A DNA stretch of 64,000 nt. It comes from G963677085 sp963677085 (GTDB taxonomy: Bacteria; Planctomycetota; Planctomycetia; Pirellulales; Thermoguttaceae). Positions 18,816-28,204 of this stretch are shown here, one piece after another; position 1 is the stretch's first letter; each line of letters opens with the position of its first letter. The position numbers were made by a program, and so were the translations under genes. The notes under the pieces were generated by a model that saw nothing but the letters and a program-made list of their open reading frames with translations, did no database searches and had not been told where the DNA came from. The stretch is from the NCBI GenBank assembly GCA_963677085.2, contig CAXXFH010000004.1:1-64000 (forward strand), given 5' to 3'.

Positions 18816-19567
18816 CCTTCGGTTCGGTAGCCTGAGGCTCTGCCTCTCTATCTTTCGACGTGCCCAAGAGATACGACGCAAACAGAAAACAGGGTGCCGG
18901 TATTGGTGCCCGCAAGTCTTCCGCGTAGGGGTACGATCTGCATCGATCTGCCGGAATAGGCCCCAACCCGCTGTCGCACGTTTCGCCCGCAGAGCGAAGA
19001 CCGTCTTGGCCACGAGACGCCCCACGGCGGCCCGTGTCGCGAAGTGGGAACGTGTCGCCTACATTGGTCGCCCTTAGGAAGCGACGCGACAGTCGCCACG
19101 TGCCCACGATGAATTCGCCCGGCGACTTTCCAGCCGCTCTCTTGGGATACACCGCCCGCACGACACGCTCAACGGAAAAACGCCCAACGAGGTCTTCTTC
19201 TCACGTCCGGCGGCCAACGAGCAACCACGTATCGAGCCACGCCCAGGCTGGCCACGCGGCTCGCCTTGTGCAGCGCCGCGCGTCGACATCGATGGCGAAC
19301 CGGGTGATCCGTTCGTCCTCACGATCGATCACCTTGCGGGCCGGCGCCATCTGCCCATTGTTCGTCGCCGACGAGCTGCATAAGTGCTGCCTCTCGTCGG
19401 GAACGTGCGCTACCGGTCTGCGAGACGGCCATTCCTTGCGTCGCTTTCGTTCAGGTTGTCAATGATCGAGTCGCAGATTGCGGCGTCGCGAATCCTTCCG
19501 GTGACCTTCCGGCCTGCGATTTCGGTGTAAATGCGTTCACGGCGAAAGTCGCTGGTCCGCTTCACCG
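18816..19567 (+). repeat. Composite repeat R, copy R2 (about 750 bp)
   Basis: This copy aligns end to end with R3 (41693-42450). It has the tRNA anticodon-arm fragment, the hairpin (18849-18873), the GTGCC blocks, the CGACGCGACAGTCGCC block, a short linker starting CACGATGAATTCG, and then the C-terminal coding part of the IS481-like transposase (NGKTPNEVFFSRPAANEQPRI to TAA at 19381-19383) and the conserved tail. The middle of the transposase is missing with the same junction as R3. It lies between two convergent genes. The remaining 96 bp to 19663 are featureless. Confidence 0.85.
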
Positions 19568-19663
19568 AGGGCTTCAGTGGACGGCTTCGCCCTCAGTTCT
19601 CGCGCAATTTCTCTTTCTGGGGGGCGTTTACAGTTGCTCTTCTCACGTCTCCCACTCCAAGGG

Positions 19664-21604
19664 TTAAAGCAACGGATCGACCTCGAAGCGTCCCCCGACA
19701 TCGGTTTTGCTCGGGGCTGCCTCGGCTTCGAGACGGACCGAGAGTTTTTCGCGCGGCGGCCAGCGGGGAACCTCAAGATTGGCCTCAATTTTTTCGCCGG
19801 GCGCAAGCGTTTTGGCAATCTCGTCGCTCGATATCACGCGGTCGCCTTCCAGCAAGCTGACGCGAACGACCTTGAGGGTATCCTTGCCTTCTTTGTGAAT
19901 GATGCGCAGGCAATACTTGCCGGCATGATCAAACGTTTTCGGCACAATGCCGTAGGTGAAATTCCAAACGTTCGCGCCGGGCTTCACGTGACAGGGCGCC
20001 CAACCGTAGGAAAACCCCACCGGCTCGGGCGTTTTGTTGAACATCGACAGATAGCCAATGGCGCCGAGACCCCAGAACGTGTCGGGGTCGAACTTGTATA
20101 TCTCGCGTTGCACGTCGAACCGTTGCTCCTCGTGACCCGGCCAGCGGCGGTAGATGTTGAACTTTCCGAGCATGATCCGCTGGATGTGTTCGTGCGAAAG
20201 CCTTTGGTTGGCCTGGGTATTTTTTAGCTCAGCGTTGATCTTGGCGAGGGCCTCTTGGTACTTCTTCTGGTCGACGAGCTTGTAGGCCTCGGCCACGAAA
20301 GGCGGCACGTTGCGGTAGTCCGGCGGAAACTGCAATCGGCGAAAGCAGCCGGCCTCGTTTTCCGGGTCGGCGGCGCGGATTTCATCTTGAATCGGCTTGT
20401 AGGCGCCGTGGAAGGCGATCTCATTGCCCATCGCCAGCAGGCCGTCGAGATATTCCTCGGCCCGCTTCGCGCCGGTTTCCTTTTCGGCCTTGGCCCAAAG
20501 CTCGTCGCGCCGCATCCTGATTTTTTGCATTTTTTCGAGGAGCCGGGCCGTCGAGGCGGGCGTCAAGTTTTGACGCGGGCGGTCCTCGCACGCCACGGGC
20601 CGGCCGGCCTTGTCGAGATACGCGATACGCGGCGTACAAACGTCGCGCCAGTTGAATGGAGCATTGTCGGCGATTTCGCGGTTCGCGCGATCGACCGCTT
20701 TGATGTCGTCCTTGAGGGTCGGCGAGGCGAAAAGTGAGGCCGAAATACAGCCGGGCACATGCTGGCCCCACTGCGACTTGCAGATCAGCCGAACCAAGAG
20801 CTGCTTTCCGACCGGTGCCGGTTTGTCCAACACCACCAACAAGGTTCGCTGGCGATGGTGATGCGCGAGGGCGTTCCACCCGTCGTTCGGCTTGTCAACG
20901 ACGCCATCGATCGCCTTCGCCGCGGTCATCGCGCCTTCGGCCGCGTTGGCCCAGGCAACCATCGGTTTCATGCCGACGATTTCAATCTCGGAAACGACGA
21001 AATTTCCAGCGTCGGCGCGGCCGGGACCGCGGCCAGGTAAACGATCGTCAAGCGGAAAATCGAGCCGCAGAACGTTACCCTCCTGTTTGGGCTTGAGGAT
21101 CAGCGTCAACACTTCTTGATTCGGATTGGGACCGGCCGCCACGAAGCAGCCGTCGGCTCGCTTGTTGAAGCGCGTGCCGTTGGCGCAGGTGATTCTGAAT
21201 ATCTCGCTTTTCGGCCGCGGTTTGTTTTCATCCGCCAGATCGAGCAACCGCGTCGGCACCGAAGACGCCCGCTTGCCATAGGAAGGCTGCGCGTCGGCCG
21301 GGGCCGTCTCGCTCGTCGGCGGACTGCCGGGCACTTCGGGGTTGTCCACCACGACGAGGATCACGTTGTCGCCAACCGCCTGCAAAAACTCGGGCTGGCT
21401 CCACACCTTCGCATAAAGATATTCGCCGAGATGGTTCCAATCGCTGCCGCGCTGGAAGACCGCGATGTCGGCGCCCGTTTGCTTGGCTCGTTCGAGGGCC
21501 GCCTTGTAGTTGGCCGCACGCTCGGCGGCCACGGCTTCGCCAAAAACCGACGAGACGAAAATAATGACGGCAATCGTCAGTAATCGGATCGTATTCTTCG
21601 TCAT
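19664..21604 (-). CDS. Secreted protein with a thioredoxin-like N-terminal part, function unknown
   Basis: The protein has 646 residues. A signal peptide covers about 1-27 (IRLLTIAVIIFVSSVFGEAVAAE). The segment NYKAALERAKQTGADIAVFQRGSDWNHLGEYLYAKVWSQPEF resembles the start of thioredoxin-like domains in secreted planctomycete proteins but lacks a CxxC. The middle (NFVVSEIEIVG, AKAIDGVVDKPNDGWNAL, LLVRLICKSQWGQHVPG) has the look of a discoidin/NPCBM-like beta domain. The rest is helical and Lys/Glu-rich, ending in a beta region. The ATG shares one base with the TGA of the upstream gene (TGATG), so translation is probably coupled. No catalytic motif was recognised. Confidence 0.65.
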   Translation of the reverse strand: MTKNTIRLLTIAVIIFVSSVFGEAVAAERAANYKAALERAKQTGADIAVFQRGSDWNHLGEYLYAKVWSQPEFLQAVGDNVILVVVDNPEVPGSPPTSETAPADAQPSYGKRASSVPTRLLDLADENKPRPKSEIFRITCANGTRFNKRADGCFVAAGPNPNQEVLTLILKPKQEGNVLRLDFPLDDRLPGRGPGRADAGNFVVSEIEIVGMKPMVAWANAAEGAMTAAKAIDGVVDKPNDGWNALAHHHRQRTLLVVLDKPAPVGKQLLVRLICKSQWGQHVPGCISASLFASPTLKDDIKAVDRANREIADNAPFNWRDVCTPRIAYLDKAGRPVACEDRPRQNLTPASTARLLEKMQKIRMRRDELWAKAEKETGAKRAEEYLDGLLAMGNEIAFHGAYKPIQDEIRAADPENEAGCFRRLQFPPDYRNVPPFVAEAYKLVDQKKYQEALAKINAELKNTQANQRLSHEHIQRIMLGKFNIYRRWPGHEEQRFDVQREIYKFDPDTFWGLGAIGYLSMFNKTPEPVGFSYGWAPCHVKPGANVWNFTYGIVPKTFDHAGKYCLRIIHKEGKDTLKVVRVSLLEGDRVISSDEIAKTLAPGEKIEANLEVPRWPPREKLSVRLEAEAAPSKTDVGGRFEVDPLL

Positions 21605-24429
21605 CAGTAGAGTTTCTTTCCGTAAATCAGGATGGAGCGGAGGTGGAAAGGATCGCGGCGGCCGGGTATTTTGGTGCGTTCCACCCGAACGAATTTCGCC
21701 TCGGTGTTTTTTCCGGCCAAATCGGCACGGAACATGTTTTCCGCCTTGTCAAAGGTTGCCACGGGCGTCCACGCCGCGCCGTCTTTCGAGACGGAAATCT
21801 TCAGCGGAACCTGCCGCCCGGAATCAGCTTCGTAGCGGTTGACCACGACGATTCCTGAGATCGAGGCGTTGCCGGGCAATTGCACCTGGGCCCAGGGATT
21901 TTCCTCGGAGTGGGTGTGGAAAAATCCGCCGAAACCGGTTCCTTGCAGAATAGCGCGATAGGAAAGCGGACGGTCGTTGCCGTCGGCCGAACTAGTACGC
22001 AGGATGCCGGCAGCCGAAAGCAGTTGGCCGGGAAACGGTTCGACCTTCGGGAACGCCTTGAGCTGCTCCGGCGAGAGAAAGACGTCGGCGGGCCGTAGCT
22101 TGGGCAGCAATTCCTGCCCCAATCTCGTCCAAACCTGGGTCGATTCCATGTCGCCGCGTTCGATGGCGACGCGGATTCCGTTCCGGAACTGGTTGCGCAG
22201 CAGGTCTTTATTCGCGCCGCTTTGTCGGCGGAAGAAGTTGCCGATGCCTTGGGCGAATTGCGTGGCGATCTTGGGGTCGCCCCTGGAGAAGCGATTTTGG
22301 CCCCATTGCATCAGCGTGCTGAAGTTCCAGTCGTTAGGCGGTACACTGTTGTAAAGAGGCAGCAGGTGGTTGAAAAACTTGATCGGCAGCGACGGGTCGC
22401 CCAACCGGTCGGCCTGCCAATTCAGAATGTTGTCGAACCGGTAGCCGCCGATCTGTTTCATGCCTGCCTTGGCGATGTTCTTGTGACAGGCAACGAAGAA
22501 GGCCAGGCGTTCCTCGGGCTTCATCGCGGGCAGTGCGTTCTGCGCCGCGCGATCGGCCAAGGCCCAGGCCGCGCCGTGATAGGCTGAAAAAGCCTTCAAG
22601 GCGTAACTCGCCAACTTGCGCCATGCCGCCGGCGAAATCCCCGGGGTGTTCTCGAATTCCTTGACGCATTCAATCCACGTACCGTAATTCAACGGCTGGG
22701 CCTTGATGGCCTGGCTATAGACCGACTGCCACTCGCCGGGAACGTTGACGCCCCGGAACTCGACCTCGATATAGGCGTGACCGCCGCCCTGGCAATACTC
22801 CACGCGCAGCGGATGCTGCCCGGCCGTCAGCTTGACGACCTTCTCTTCCCGCCTGCAACTGAGGTCCAGAATCGTTTGACCGTCGATGATGACGCGACTC
22901 TGGTCGTCGGAACGGAGAATGACCTTGACGTCGCCTTCGCGGGCCACTTCGAGGCCGCCGGTCCAGACGACGCCGAAGTTGACTCGTGAGCCGGGAATGA
23001 CCGCTTCGAGGTCGATCGCCGTCGCCGAGCCTTCGGCGTCGGCCTTAAGCTTGGAGAAATCGGGCAGTTTGTCGCCGACGCCGGGGCGGTAGAGCGCGTA
23101 ACGCAAGTCGGTAAGAACACGCGTCTCCGCCCGGGTTTCCGAGCTCAAGAGCCGGGCGATCATGGCCAGGCGATTGGCCGCCAGGAAATGCGCCCGGTCG
23201 TGCTGCACGTGCTCGTAGAGCCAAGTGGCCGAGATATAACCGGTGCCGTCCCAGCCGGGAACCGTGAAGTAGGTGTTCGCCGGTCCGTGGCAATCGTAAG
23301 CGATCGGCCACCTCTCGCCGATGCGAACGATGTATGCCGCGTGCCCCGGTTGACCCACAACGCTCGCCATCACGCCGTGCGCCCGGGCGGCGGCGCAACC
23401 GAACAGCGAGAGGTTTTCGCATTGGCCGCCGAGGATGCGGGCAATTTCGTGACCATCAAAGCAGTGGTGCCAAGGCCGATAGAAATGTGGCCCCTGAAGC
23501 CAATCGCCGTAAGGATTCCAGTGGAGCCATGCAACGGCCCAGCAGGCACCCATGTAATCGCCGATTTTTTGCTGCCGTTCATTAAGGAGATATTGGAATT
23601 CGGCGTGGTCACCGTCGAGGTGGAGCGCCCAACGCATCTTGCGGACGTCCAGCGTGTCGAAAGAGGCATGCAGCAACCCTTGCCGATGCGCCGCCTGAAT
23701 ATCCTTCAGTCGCTCCACTATTCGATATGGCACGCCTCCATATTGCATGGCCAGCGCCGTAGCCAACCGGCGATACAAAGGCTTGTCCAAATCCTCGCCG
23801 TAACGATGCAGATAATAGAGGTTGCTCAACGCTTTCGGGTAGCTGATTGTGGGCAGATAATGTCGGTGCGCCGGCGGATCGGAGACCAAAAAGGATTCGA
23901 TCCCGTCGGGATCGGTCAAAAATGCCTTGAGAAAAGCGGCCCCGCCCTCGCGCGCGGCGATTTCCTCGATCATGTTCTTCCCGACACAGCGAATCAACTC
24001 TTGCTGTACCAGGCTTGCGCGAACGCGCGGGTTGCCGAGCACAGGCAACAGGTCGTCGGTCTGGCCGGCCTTTTCGATGCCTTGCAATACAATGTCGCGT
24101 AGCTTGTGTTCGAGCCCCGCGATGTCCCCCGCTTGAAGCGACGACTCGACGAGCGAAGCATTTGCCCCAACAGGCCCGGCCGACAAGAAGTCTGGAGAAT
24201 CGACTACGGACGGCCCGGCCGAACACTCGGCGACGCCGAGCGACATCCAGCAGGAAATCAACAAAAGACTTAGGACGGCCCGAAAAATAACTTGCCGTTT
24301 TCCAAGGCGAAACGCGAGGGCCGTCGCGAAGCACGGGCCGGTGAATCGGCAAGTTATTTTTCGGTCGATCTTTATGCCGGCCGAAAAACGCTCGGCCACA
24401 CGTCGGAAATGAATACTGAATGCTTCCAT
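21604..24429 (-). CDS. Secreted transglutaminase-like/PA14/discoidin protein
   Basis: The ATG at 24429 gives 941 residues. The signal-like segment (VIFRAVLSLLLISCWMSLGVAECSAG) begins only at about residue 48, so the true start may be downstream. The transglutaminase-like core contains GGQCENLSLFGCAAARAHG (Cys), GHAAYIVRIGERWPIAYDC (His and Asp). A PA14-type domain follows (VVWTGGLEVAREGDVKVIL, SRVIIDGQTILDL, GQHPLRVEYCQG). The C-terminus is an F5/8-type discoidin domain (NPWAQVQLPGNASISGIVVVNRYE, VPLKISVSKDGAAW, AKFVRVERT). The protein is probably a periplasmic or surface cysteine enzyme that binds glycans. It is coupled to the next gene by a TGATG overlap. Confidence 0.75.
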   Translation of the reverse strand: MEAFSIHFRRVAERFSAGIKIDRKITCRFTGPCFATALAFRLGKRQVIFRAVLSLLLISCWMSLGVAECSAGPSVVDSPDFLSAGPVGANASLVESSLQAGDIAGLEHKLRDIVLQGIEKAGQTDDLLPVLGNPRVRASLVQQELIRCVGKNMIEEIAAREGGAAFLKAFLTDPDGIESFLVSDPPAHRHYLPTISYPKALSNLYYLHRYGEDLDKPLYRRLATALAMQYGGVPYRIVERLKDIQAAHRQGLLHASFDTLDVRKMRWALHLDGDHAEFQYLLNERQQKIGDYMGACWAVAWLHWNPYGDWLQGPHFYRPWHHCFDGHEIARILGGQCENLSLFGCAAARAHGVMASVVGQPGHAAYIVRIGERWPIAYDCHGPANTYFTVPGWDGTGYISATWLYEHVQHDRAHFLAANRLAMIARLLSSETRAETRVLTDLRYALYRPGVGDKLPDFSKLKADAEGSATAIDLEAVIPGSRVNFGVVWTGGLEVAREGDVKVILRSDDQSRVIIDGQTILDLSCRREEKVVKLTAGQHPLRVEYCQGGGHAYIEVEFRGVNVPGEWQSVYSQAIKAQPLNYGTWIECVKEFENTPGISPAAWRKLASYALKAFSAYHGAAWALADRAAQNALPAMKPEERLAFFVACHKNIAKAGMKQIGGYRFDNILNWQADRLGDPSLPIKFFNHLLPLYNSVPPNDWNFSTLMQWGQNRFSRGDPKIATQFAQGIGNFFRRQSGANKDLLRNQFRNGIRVAIERGDMESTQVWTRLGQELLPKLRPADVFLSPEQLKAFPKVEPFPGQLLSAAGILRTSSADGNDRPLSYRAILQGTGFGGFFHTHSEENPWAQVQLPGNASISGIVVVNRYEADSGRQVPLKISVSKDGAAWTPVATFDKAENMFRADLAGKNTEAKFVRVERTKIPGRRDPFHLRSILIYGKKLY
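24280..24364. repeat. 18-bp perfect inverted repeat at the 5' end of the transglutaminase-like gene
   Basis: The arms CCGAAAAATAACTTGCCG (24280-24297) and CGGCAAGTTATTTTTCGG (24347-24364) are perfect reverse complements separated by 49 nt. They lie upstream of the hydrophobic signal segment of the minus-strand gene. This could be a 5' leader hairpin or the ends of a tiny insertion. Confidence 0.75.
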
Positions 24430-24612
24430 AGTGGTCTTTAGATGCGTTCTCGTTTGAAATAGCGAGTCCATGTGCGGAAAACCAGCGTGATTTTCCAAAG
24501 GGTAATCACACAACCGAGTACGATTTCGAGTTGTCATTGATATTATTTGTTGAACACGTCGTTGGATCAAGAAGAAACCGCCATTGTTGTCGGATCGAGT
24601 TTTTCGAAGAAA

Positions 24613-24966
24613 CAGGGCGTGAGAAGGTCGTGTGATCGTGCTATCCCGAAGAAGACGACCGCCGCCGCCCATTGAATCCGGATCGGAATGAAGGCAAACC
24701 GGGCGATCCGTTCGTCCGCAGATCGATCACCTTGCCAGTCGACGCCATCTGCCCATCATTCGTGTCTGGCGAGCAGCATAAGTGTTGATTCTCGTCGGGC
24801 AGTTGTGCTACCGGTCTGCACGAACGTCATTTTTTGCGTCTCTTGCGTTCAAGTTTCCAATAATCAGGCCGTATAGATTGCTGCGTCGCAAATTCGTTTG
24901 TTGACTTTCCGGCCCGCGACTTCTGGTGTAACTGTGTTCACGGGGAAAGTCGGTGGTCCATTTCAG
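24613..24966 (+). repeat. Composite repeat R, copy R4 (truncated)
   Basis: Only the right part is present: a stretch starting GTGATCGTGCTATCC (also seen at 7481), the last transposase codons (CCGGGCGATCCGTTCGTC to TAA at 24780-24782), CTACCGGTCTGCACGAACG, and the conserved tail ending near GGTGGTCCATTTCA. The left module and hairpin are missing. It ends 7 bp before the stop codon of the AraC gene. The stretch 24430-24612 has no gene I can support. Confidence 0.75.
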
Positions 24967-24972
24967 TCCGCT

Positions 24973-25869
24973 TTAGTCGGCCCCAGGAAATCCGCGTTGA
25001 CGCCACGAGGTGGGCGTCAGCCCAACCTTATTCTTGAAGACCTTCGAGAAGTGGAAGACGCTGCAAAACCCCAGCGTCCGGGCGATTTGCTGGATGGAAA
25101 TGGACGAGTCGCGTAGCATATGGCGAGCGCGAGCGAGTCTTGCTTCCATATAATACTGATAGGGTGAATATCCTGTGGCTTCTTTGAAGACACGAAAAAA
25201 GCGAGCACGGCTTAGATTCAGCTTGGTCGCAATGTCTTCCATGCAAGGCACTCCTTCCACGTCTTCTTCTAAGAACACCTTGGCCTGTTGCACCAACACG
25301 TCAACTTGACGGTCCCTTCCGTAGTTGCCGGCCGCGGCCAGAACGGCCGCGAGGATTTCCAGAGTGTCAGCAGCGATCATATGTTGGAAACCGAACGACT
25401 GCATCCGCAAACGATCCAAAAGTCGCACGAACGGGCGAATAATGGCGTCGTCCAGGCCAACCGTCAACACGGCTTCTTCACACCGGATGAACCCCCGTTG
25501 TTGGAGCTGCCGCACGTTTTCTCCCTGGAAATGCACCCAGTAGACTTCCCAGCCGGTCTCACTTCCGGGGCGATAGCGGTGCCAAACCCCGGGAAACACC
25601 AGAATGACGTTGCCCGCACCGACGTCGATGAGACCTGTCGACTTCGAGTCGAATTCACCGCAATCGCGGACAACGTAGATGATGCCGTACTCGTCGAGCA
25701 CGCGACCGCGCATCCAATCAAAGGCGTGTGTCGGCGGGTGCCCAGGGGGAGTATAACGAGCGCCCGGCAACACCGCCTGAAAACCAGCAGCGGTCACATA
25801 CAGTCCCCATTGCTGATCGCGGGGCCTTATCGGCAGATAGCGGAATGTTTCCTGCGAACGATTGTTCAT
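24973..25869 (-). CDS. AraC-family transcriptional regulator
   Basis: The start is the ATG at 25869 (MNNRSQETFRYLPI), giving 298 residues; an upstream ATG at 25935 is less likely. The N-terminal half is an AraC-type cupin ligand domain (ADNVIL-like GAGNVILVFPGVWHRYRP, WEVYWVHFQGE). The C-terminal 100 residues hold two helix-turn-helix motifs: MEDIATKLNLSRARFFRVFKEATG and ISIQQIARTLGFCSVFHFSKVFKNKVGLTPTSWR. This architecture usually senses a sugar or glycan fragment and activates neighbouring genes. It is divergent from the LamG PEP-CTERM gene and the ECF/GH106 island and probably controls them. Confidence 0.92.
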   Translation of the reverse strand: MNNRSQETFRYLPIRPRDQQWGLYVTAAGFQAVLPGARYTPPGHPPTHAFDWMRGRVLDEYGIIYVVRDCGEFDSKSTGLIDVGAGNVILVFPGVWHRYRPGSETGWEVYWVHFQGENVRQLQQRGFIRCEEAVLTVGLDDAIIRPFVRLLDRLRMQSFGFQHMIAADTLEILAAVLAAAGNYGRDRQVDVLVQQAKVFLEEDVEGVPCMEDIATKLNLSRARFFRVFKEATGYSPYQYYMEARLARARHMLRDSSISIQQIARTLGFCSVFHFSKVFKNKVGLTPTSWRQRGFPGAD

Positions 25870-25913
25870 CACCGCCGACTTTCCGTGACCGAGGGTGACA
25901 CGGGCAATACATC

Positions 25914-25995
25914 TGACCCAAAACTCTACTCCCACAGCACTTACTTATAGCTATAGCATGTGGTACCAATCGTGTCCAGAGGATCGTTTGGGTCA
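25914..25995. promoter_or_regulatory. Inverted repeat, candidate operator of the AraC regulator
   Basis: TGACCCAAA (25914-25922) and TTTGGGTCA (25987-25995) are perfect 9-bp inverted copies spaced by 64 bp, just upstream of the araC-type start in the divergent intergenic region. The arrangement would suit a dimeric regulator or DNA looping. There is no further evidence. Confidence 0.35.
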
Positions 25996-26415
25996 TGACA
26001 CGAGACGAACGTGCAAAAGATTAGACTATTGCACATTGCGATTGTGTCGGTGGCAGTTAGTATGAATTGTGGTCAAATGACAATCCTAAGTCCGCTGGGA
26101 AATTCGCCAGGAGAATCCTCCGGTGCGGCAACGACGCGATCTGCATCGAGCGGGAATATCAGGCGGAGCGTGACAAGCACAGACTTCGATGAAGTCGAGG
26201 AGTATCAGTTATCGACCGAGCTTAGGACAACTACCCTGCGTTTACAGCCCAGAGCCCGCCGCGAGGCGAAATCCAACCAACATAAAAGCCCCATCTGGGG
26301 CTCCTACATGACAACACAATCATCTCTAACGAGACCACGAATCATGCCGCTTCGCGGGAAATCCACACAGAATGGTTCTGGGAACCGTGAACGGTTGCGT
26401 TTTAGGAGACATCCC
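25996..26415 (+). other. Leader region of the LamG PEP-CTERM gene
   Basis: The region is open in the frame of the downstream gene, but no family motif or ribosome binding site supports translation. A short hairpin AGCCCC-ATCT-GGGGCT lies at 26287-26302. A good ribosome binding site (TTAGGAGA, 26402-26409) precedes ATG 26416. Confidence 0.4.
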
Positions 26416-27198
26416 ATGAGACCAGGAATCGTGACTCTCTGTCTGTTTGCGCTGACCCTGTTCACCACTCCGGCAAACGCGGATTTGATTCGTCACTGAG
26501 ATTTCGACGGCGACTTCGTCGATAATGTCGCCAGCGACACCGGGACCGGCAACAACGGCGCCGGCTTCGGCACCGACAGAAACGGCAACGCCAACAGCGC
26601 TTTGTCCGTCACTGGCAGTTCATCGCAATCGGTCTCGTTTGCCGATGGCAGCGCCCTGAACAATTTGCAGACTGGATCCATTGCCATGTGGGTTGCCTGG
26701 TCGGGAACGCAAGACGGAGGAGTTGGGGGCTCCTTCGGCGCTGTCACGGGCCGCCAATGGAATGGCGTGGCCTCAAACCAGATTCTCGGACTCAGTGGCA
26801 GCGATCCGGATACCGCGGTCGTCAACTGGAGGCCATATTCGCCTGATGTCACATTGACCGGAGTCACGGCTGTTGGTGATGGTACGTGGCGGCACGTTGT
26901 CATCACATACACCAGTGGTGAACACAAACTCTACGTAGACGGAAAGCTCGAAGCCAGCGATACGACGACCGGCACGACAACTGATAACGCAACCGGCTCC
27001 ATGCCGTTGTACCTCGGCGCCTGGGGCGGAGATGGGGGGGCATACTCGACAGCATTGATCGACGACGTGAGAGTGTATGACCACGTGCTCACAGAAGGGG
27101 AAGTGAAGGCACTGGTGCCCGAGCCGTCCACCGTTGTGCTCTCGGTTTTTGGCCTGCTGGGGTTGGCGATCGCCGGCGGTCGGCGACGGAAGAGATAG
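26416..27198 (+). pseudogene. LamG-domain PEP-CTERM protein interrupted by an in-frame TGA
   Basis: The ATG at 26416 follows TTAGGAGA. A signal peptide (IVTLCLFALTLFTTPANA) is followed by DLIRH, then TGA at 26497-26499, then DFDGDFVDNVASDTG in the same frame. LamG-like proteins normally have a Trp here (AHWxFDGD), so TGG to TGA is the simplest explanation. The rest is intact for 233 codons: a LamG fold (GSIAMWVAWSGT, TWRHVVITYTSGEHKLYVDG, STALIDDVRVYDHVLTEGEV) and a PEP-CTERM tail (VPEPSTVVLSVFGLLGLAIAGGRRRKR). The full length would be 260 residues. The absence of further damage suggests a recent mutation, a sequencing error or readthrough. Confidence 0.75.
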
Positions 27199-27667
27199 TG
27201 CCGCGAGAGCGGCTGTCAAGCAACCAAACGCTGTCTATCTTTACGTGCGGGCAAAGATTCGCTGTGCCGTGGGAAAACCGTCGATCCACGGGAAGTTATT
27301 GTCGTATCGGGTGTAGCGTATGCCTTTTTCGTCCATGCGTCGGGCAAGCCACTCCCGACCGTTCATGTACATCTGGAGGGAAAAAGGAAACTAGGCCTGA
27401 ACTCGCGCCGCATGAAGCCGAACCGCCGGCTGTCCAGTGTCAGGAGCAATCCCCCTTACACCAGAGGTGAGGACGTGCAGTCGTCGACAGTCTTGTTTCG
27501 GATGTGCCCGAAATACCATCGCAACCCATTACTAAGAAACATGTTGCGCTACACGGCAGTTCCACGAACAGAGGATGACGTCAACATACTATGAAATGTT
27601 TTGGCAACTTGGGTCAAGTATAATTGGTGCTAGCGTTGTGTCCTGAGCCCTACTTCAGGTTACTTCC
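27199..27667. other. Intergenic region before the ECF sigma gene
   Basis: I see no gene, RNA or repeat. Small open frames lack family features. The promoter of the sigma/anti-sigma operon should lie near its right end. Confidence 0.4.
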
Positions 27668-28204
27668 TTGACGACAGACCACGACATTCCGATGAACGAA
27701 CGGTTAGCTATGTTGTGGGTCAGAGCCCAACCAGTCGTTTGGGCTTACGTCCAGTCTGCAATCCGCGACCACCACCAGGCCGAGGACGTGCTCCAGCGGG
27801 TGGCCCAGCAGACCGTGGTGAGTTTCGGCGAGTACGATCCACAACGTTCGTTTGCGACGTGGGCGATTGGCATTGCCAAGAACAAGATCCGCGAGCAGTA
27901 CCGCCGGTTGTCACGCGACAAGCTGGTGTTTTCCGAGCGTGCCCTGGAGATGATCGGTGACGGATTCGCCGATGACAGCGAGTACCTCGCTAATCTCCGG
28001 CGTGCGCTCGCTTGGTGTCTGGCGCAGTTGAACGAGCGTGCCCGCGAGTTGCTCGGTTTGCGGTACACGTCAGATCTCAAGCCGGCCATGATCGCCAAAC
28101 GGCTTAACCTGAACGCCAATACGGTGAGGATTCGTCTCCACCGTTACCGGTCTGCCCTGGCCGACTGTGTCAGCAGCCACGTTACCAAAGCAGAGAACGC
28201 ATGA
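27668..28204 (+). CDS. ECF sigma factor of the planctomycete FecR-linked type
   Basis: The protein has 178 residues from TTG 27668, or 170 from ATG 27692; neither start has a strong ribosome binding site. Region 2 is clear (AYVQSAIRDHHQAEDVLQRVAQQTVVSFGEYDPQRSFATWAIGIAKNKIREQYRR), and region 4 follows (LAQLNERARELLGLRYTSDLKPAMIAKRLNLNANTVRIRLHRYRSAL). This fits the sigma-70 ECF subgroup common in planctomycetes next to FecR and DUF1559 genes. Its stop overlaps the start of the FecR gene by 4 bp (ATGA), so the two are coupled. It probably directs transcription of the island downstream. Confidence 0.9.
   Translation: MTTDHDIPMNERLAMLWVRAQPVVWAYVQSAIRDHHQAEDVLQRVAQQTVVSFGEYDPQRSFATWAIGIAKNKIREQYRRLSRDKLVFSERALEMIGDGFADDSEYLANLRRALAWCLAQLNERARELLGLRYTSDLKPAMIAKRLNLNANTVRIRLHRYRSALADCVSSHVTKAENA

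Noticed and set aside
26497..26499. The TGA read as selenocysteine
   Set aside because: No SECIS-like hairpin stands out directly downstream and LamG proteins do not use selenocysteine; Trp to stop is simpler.
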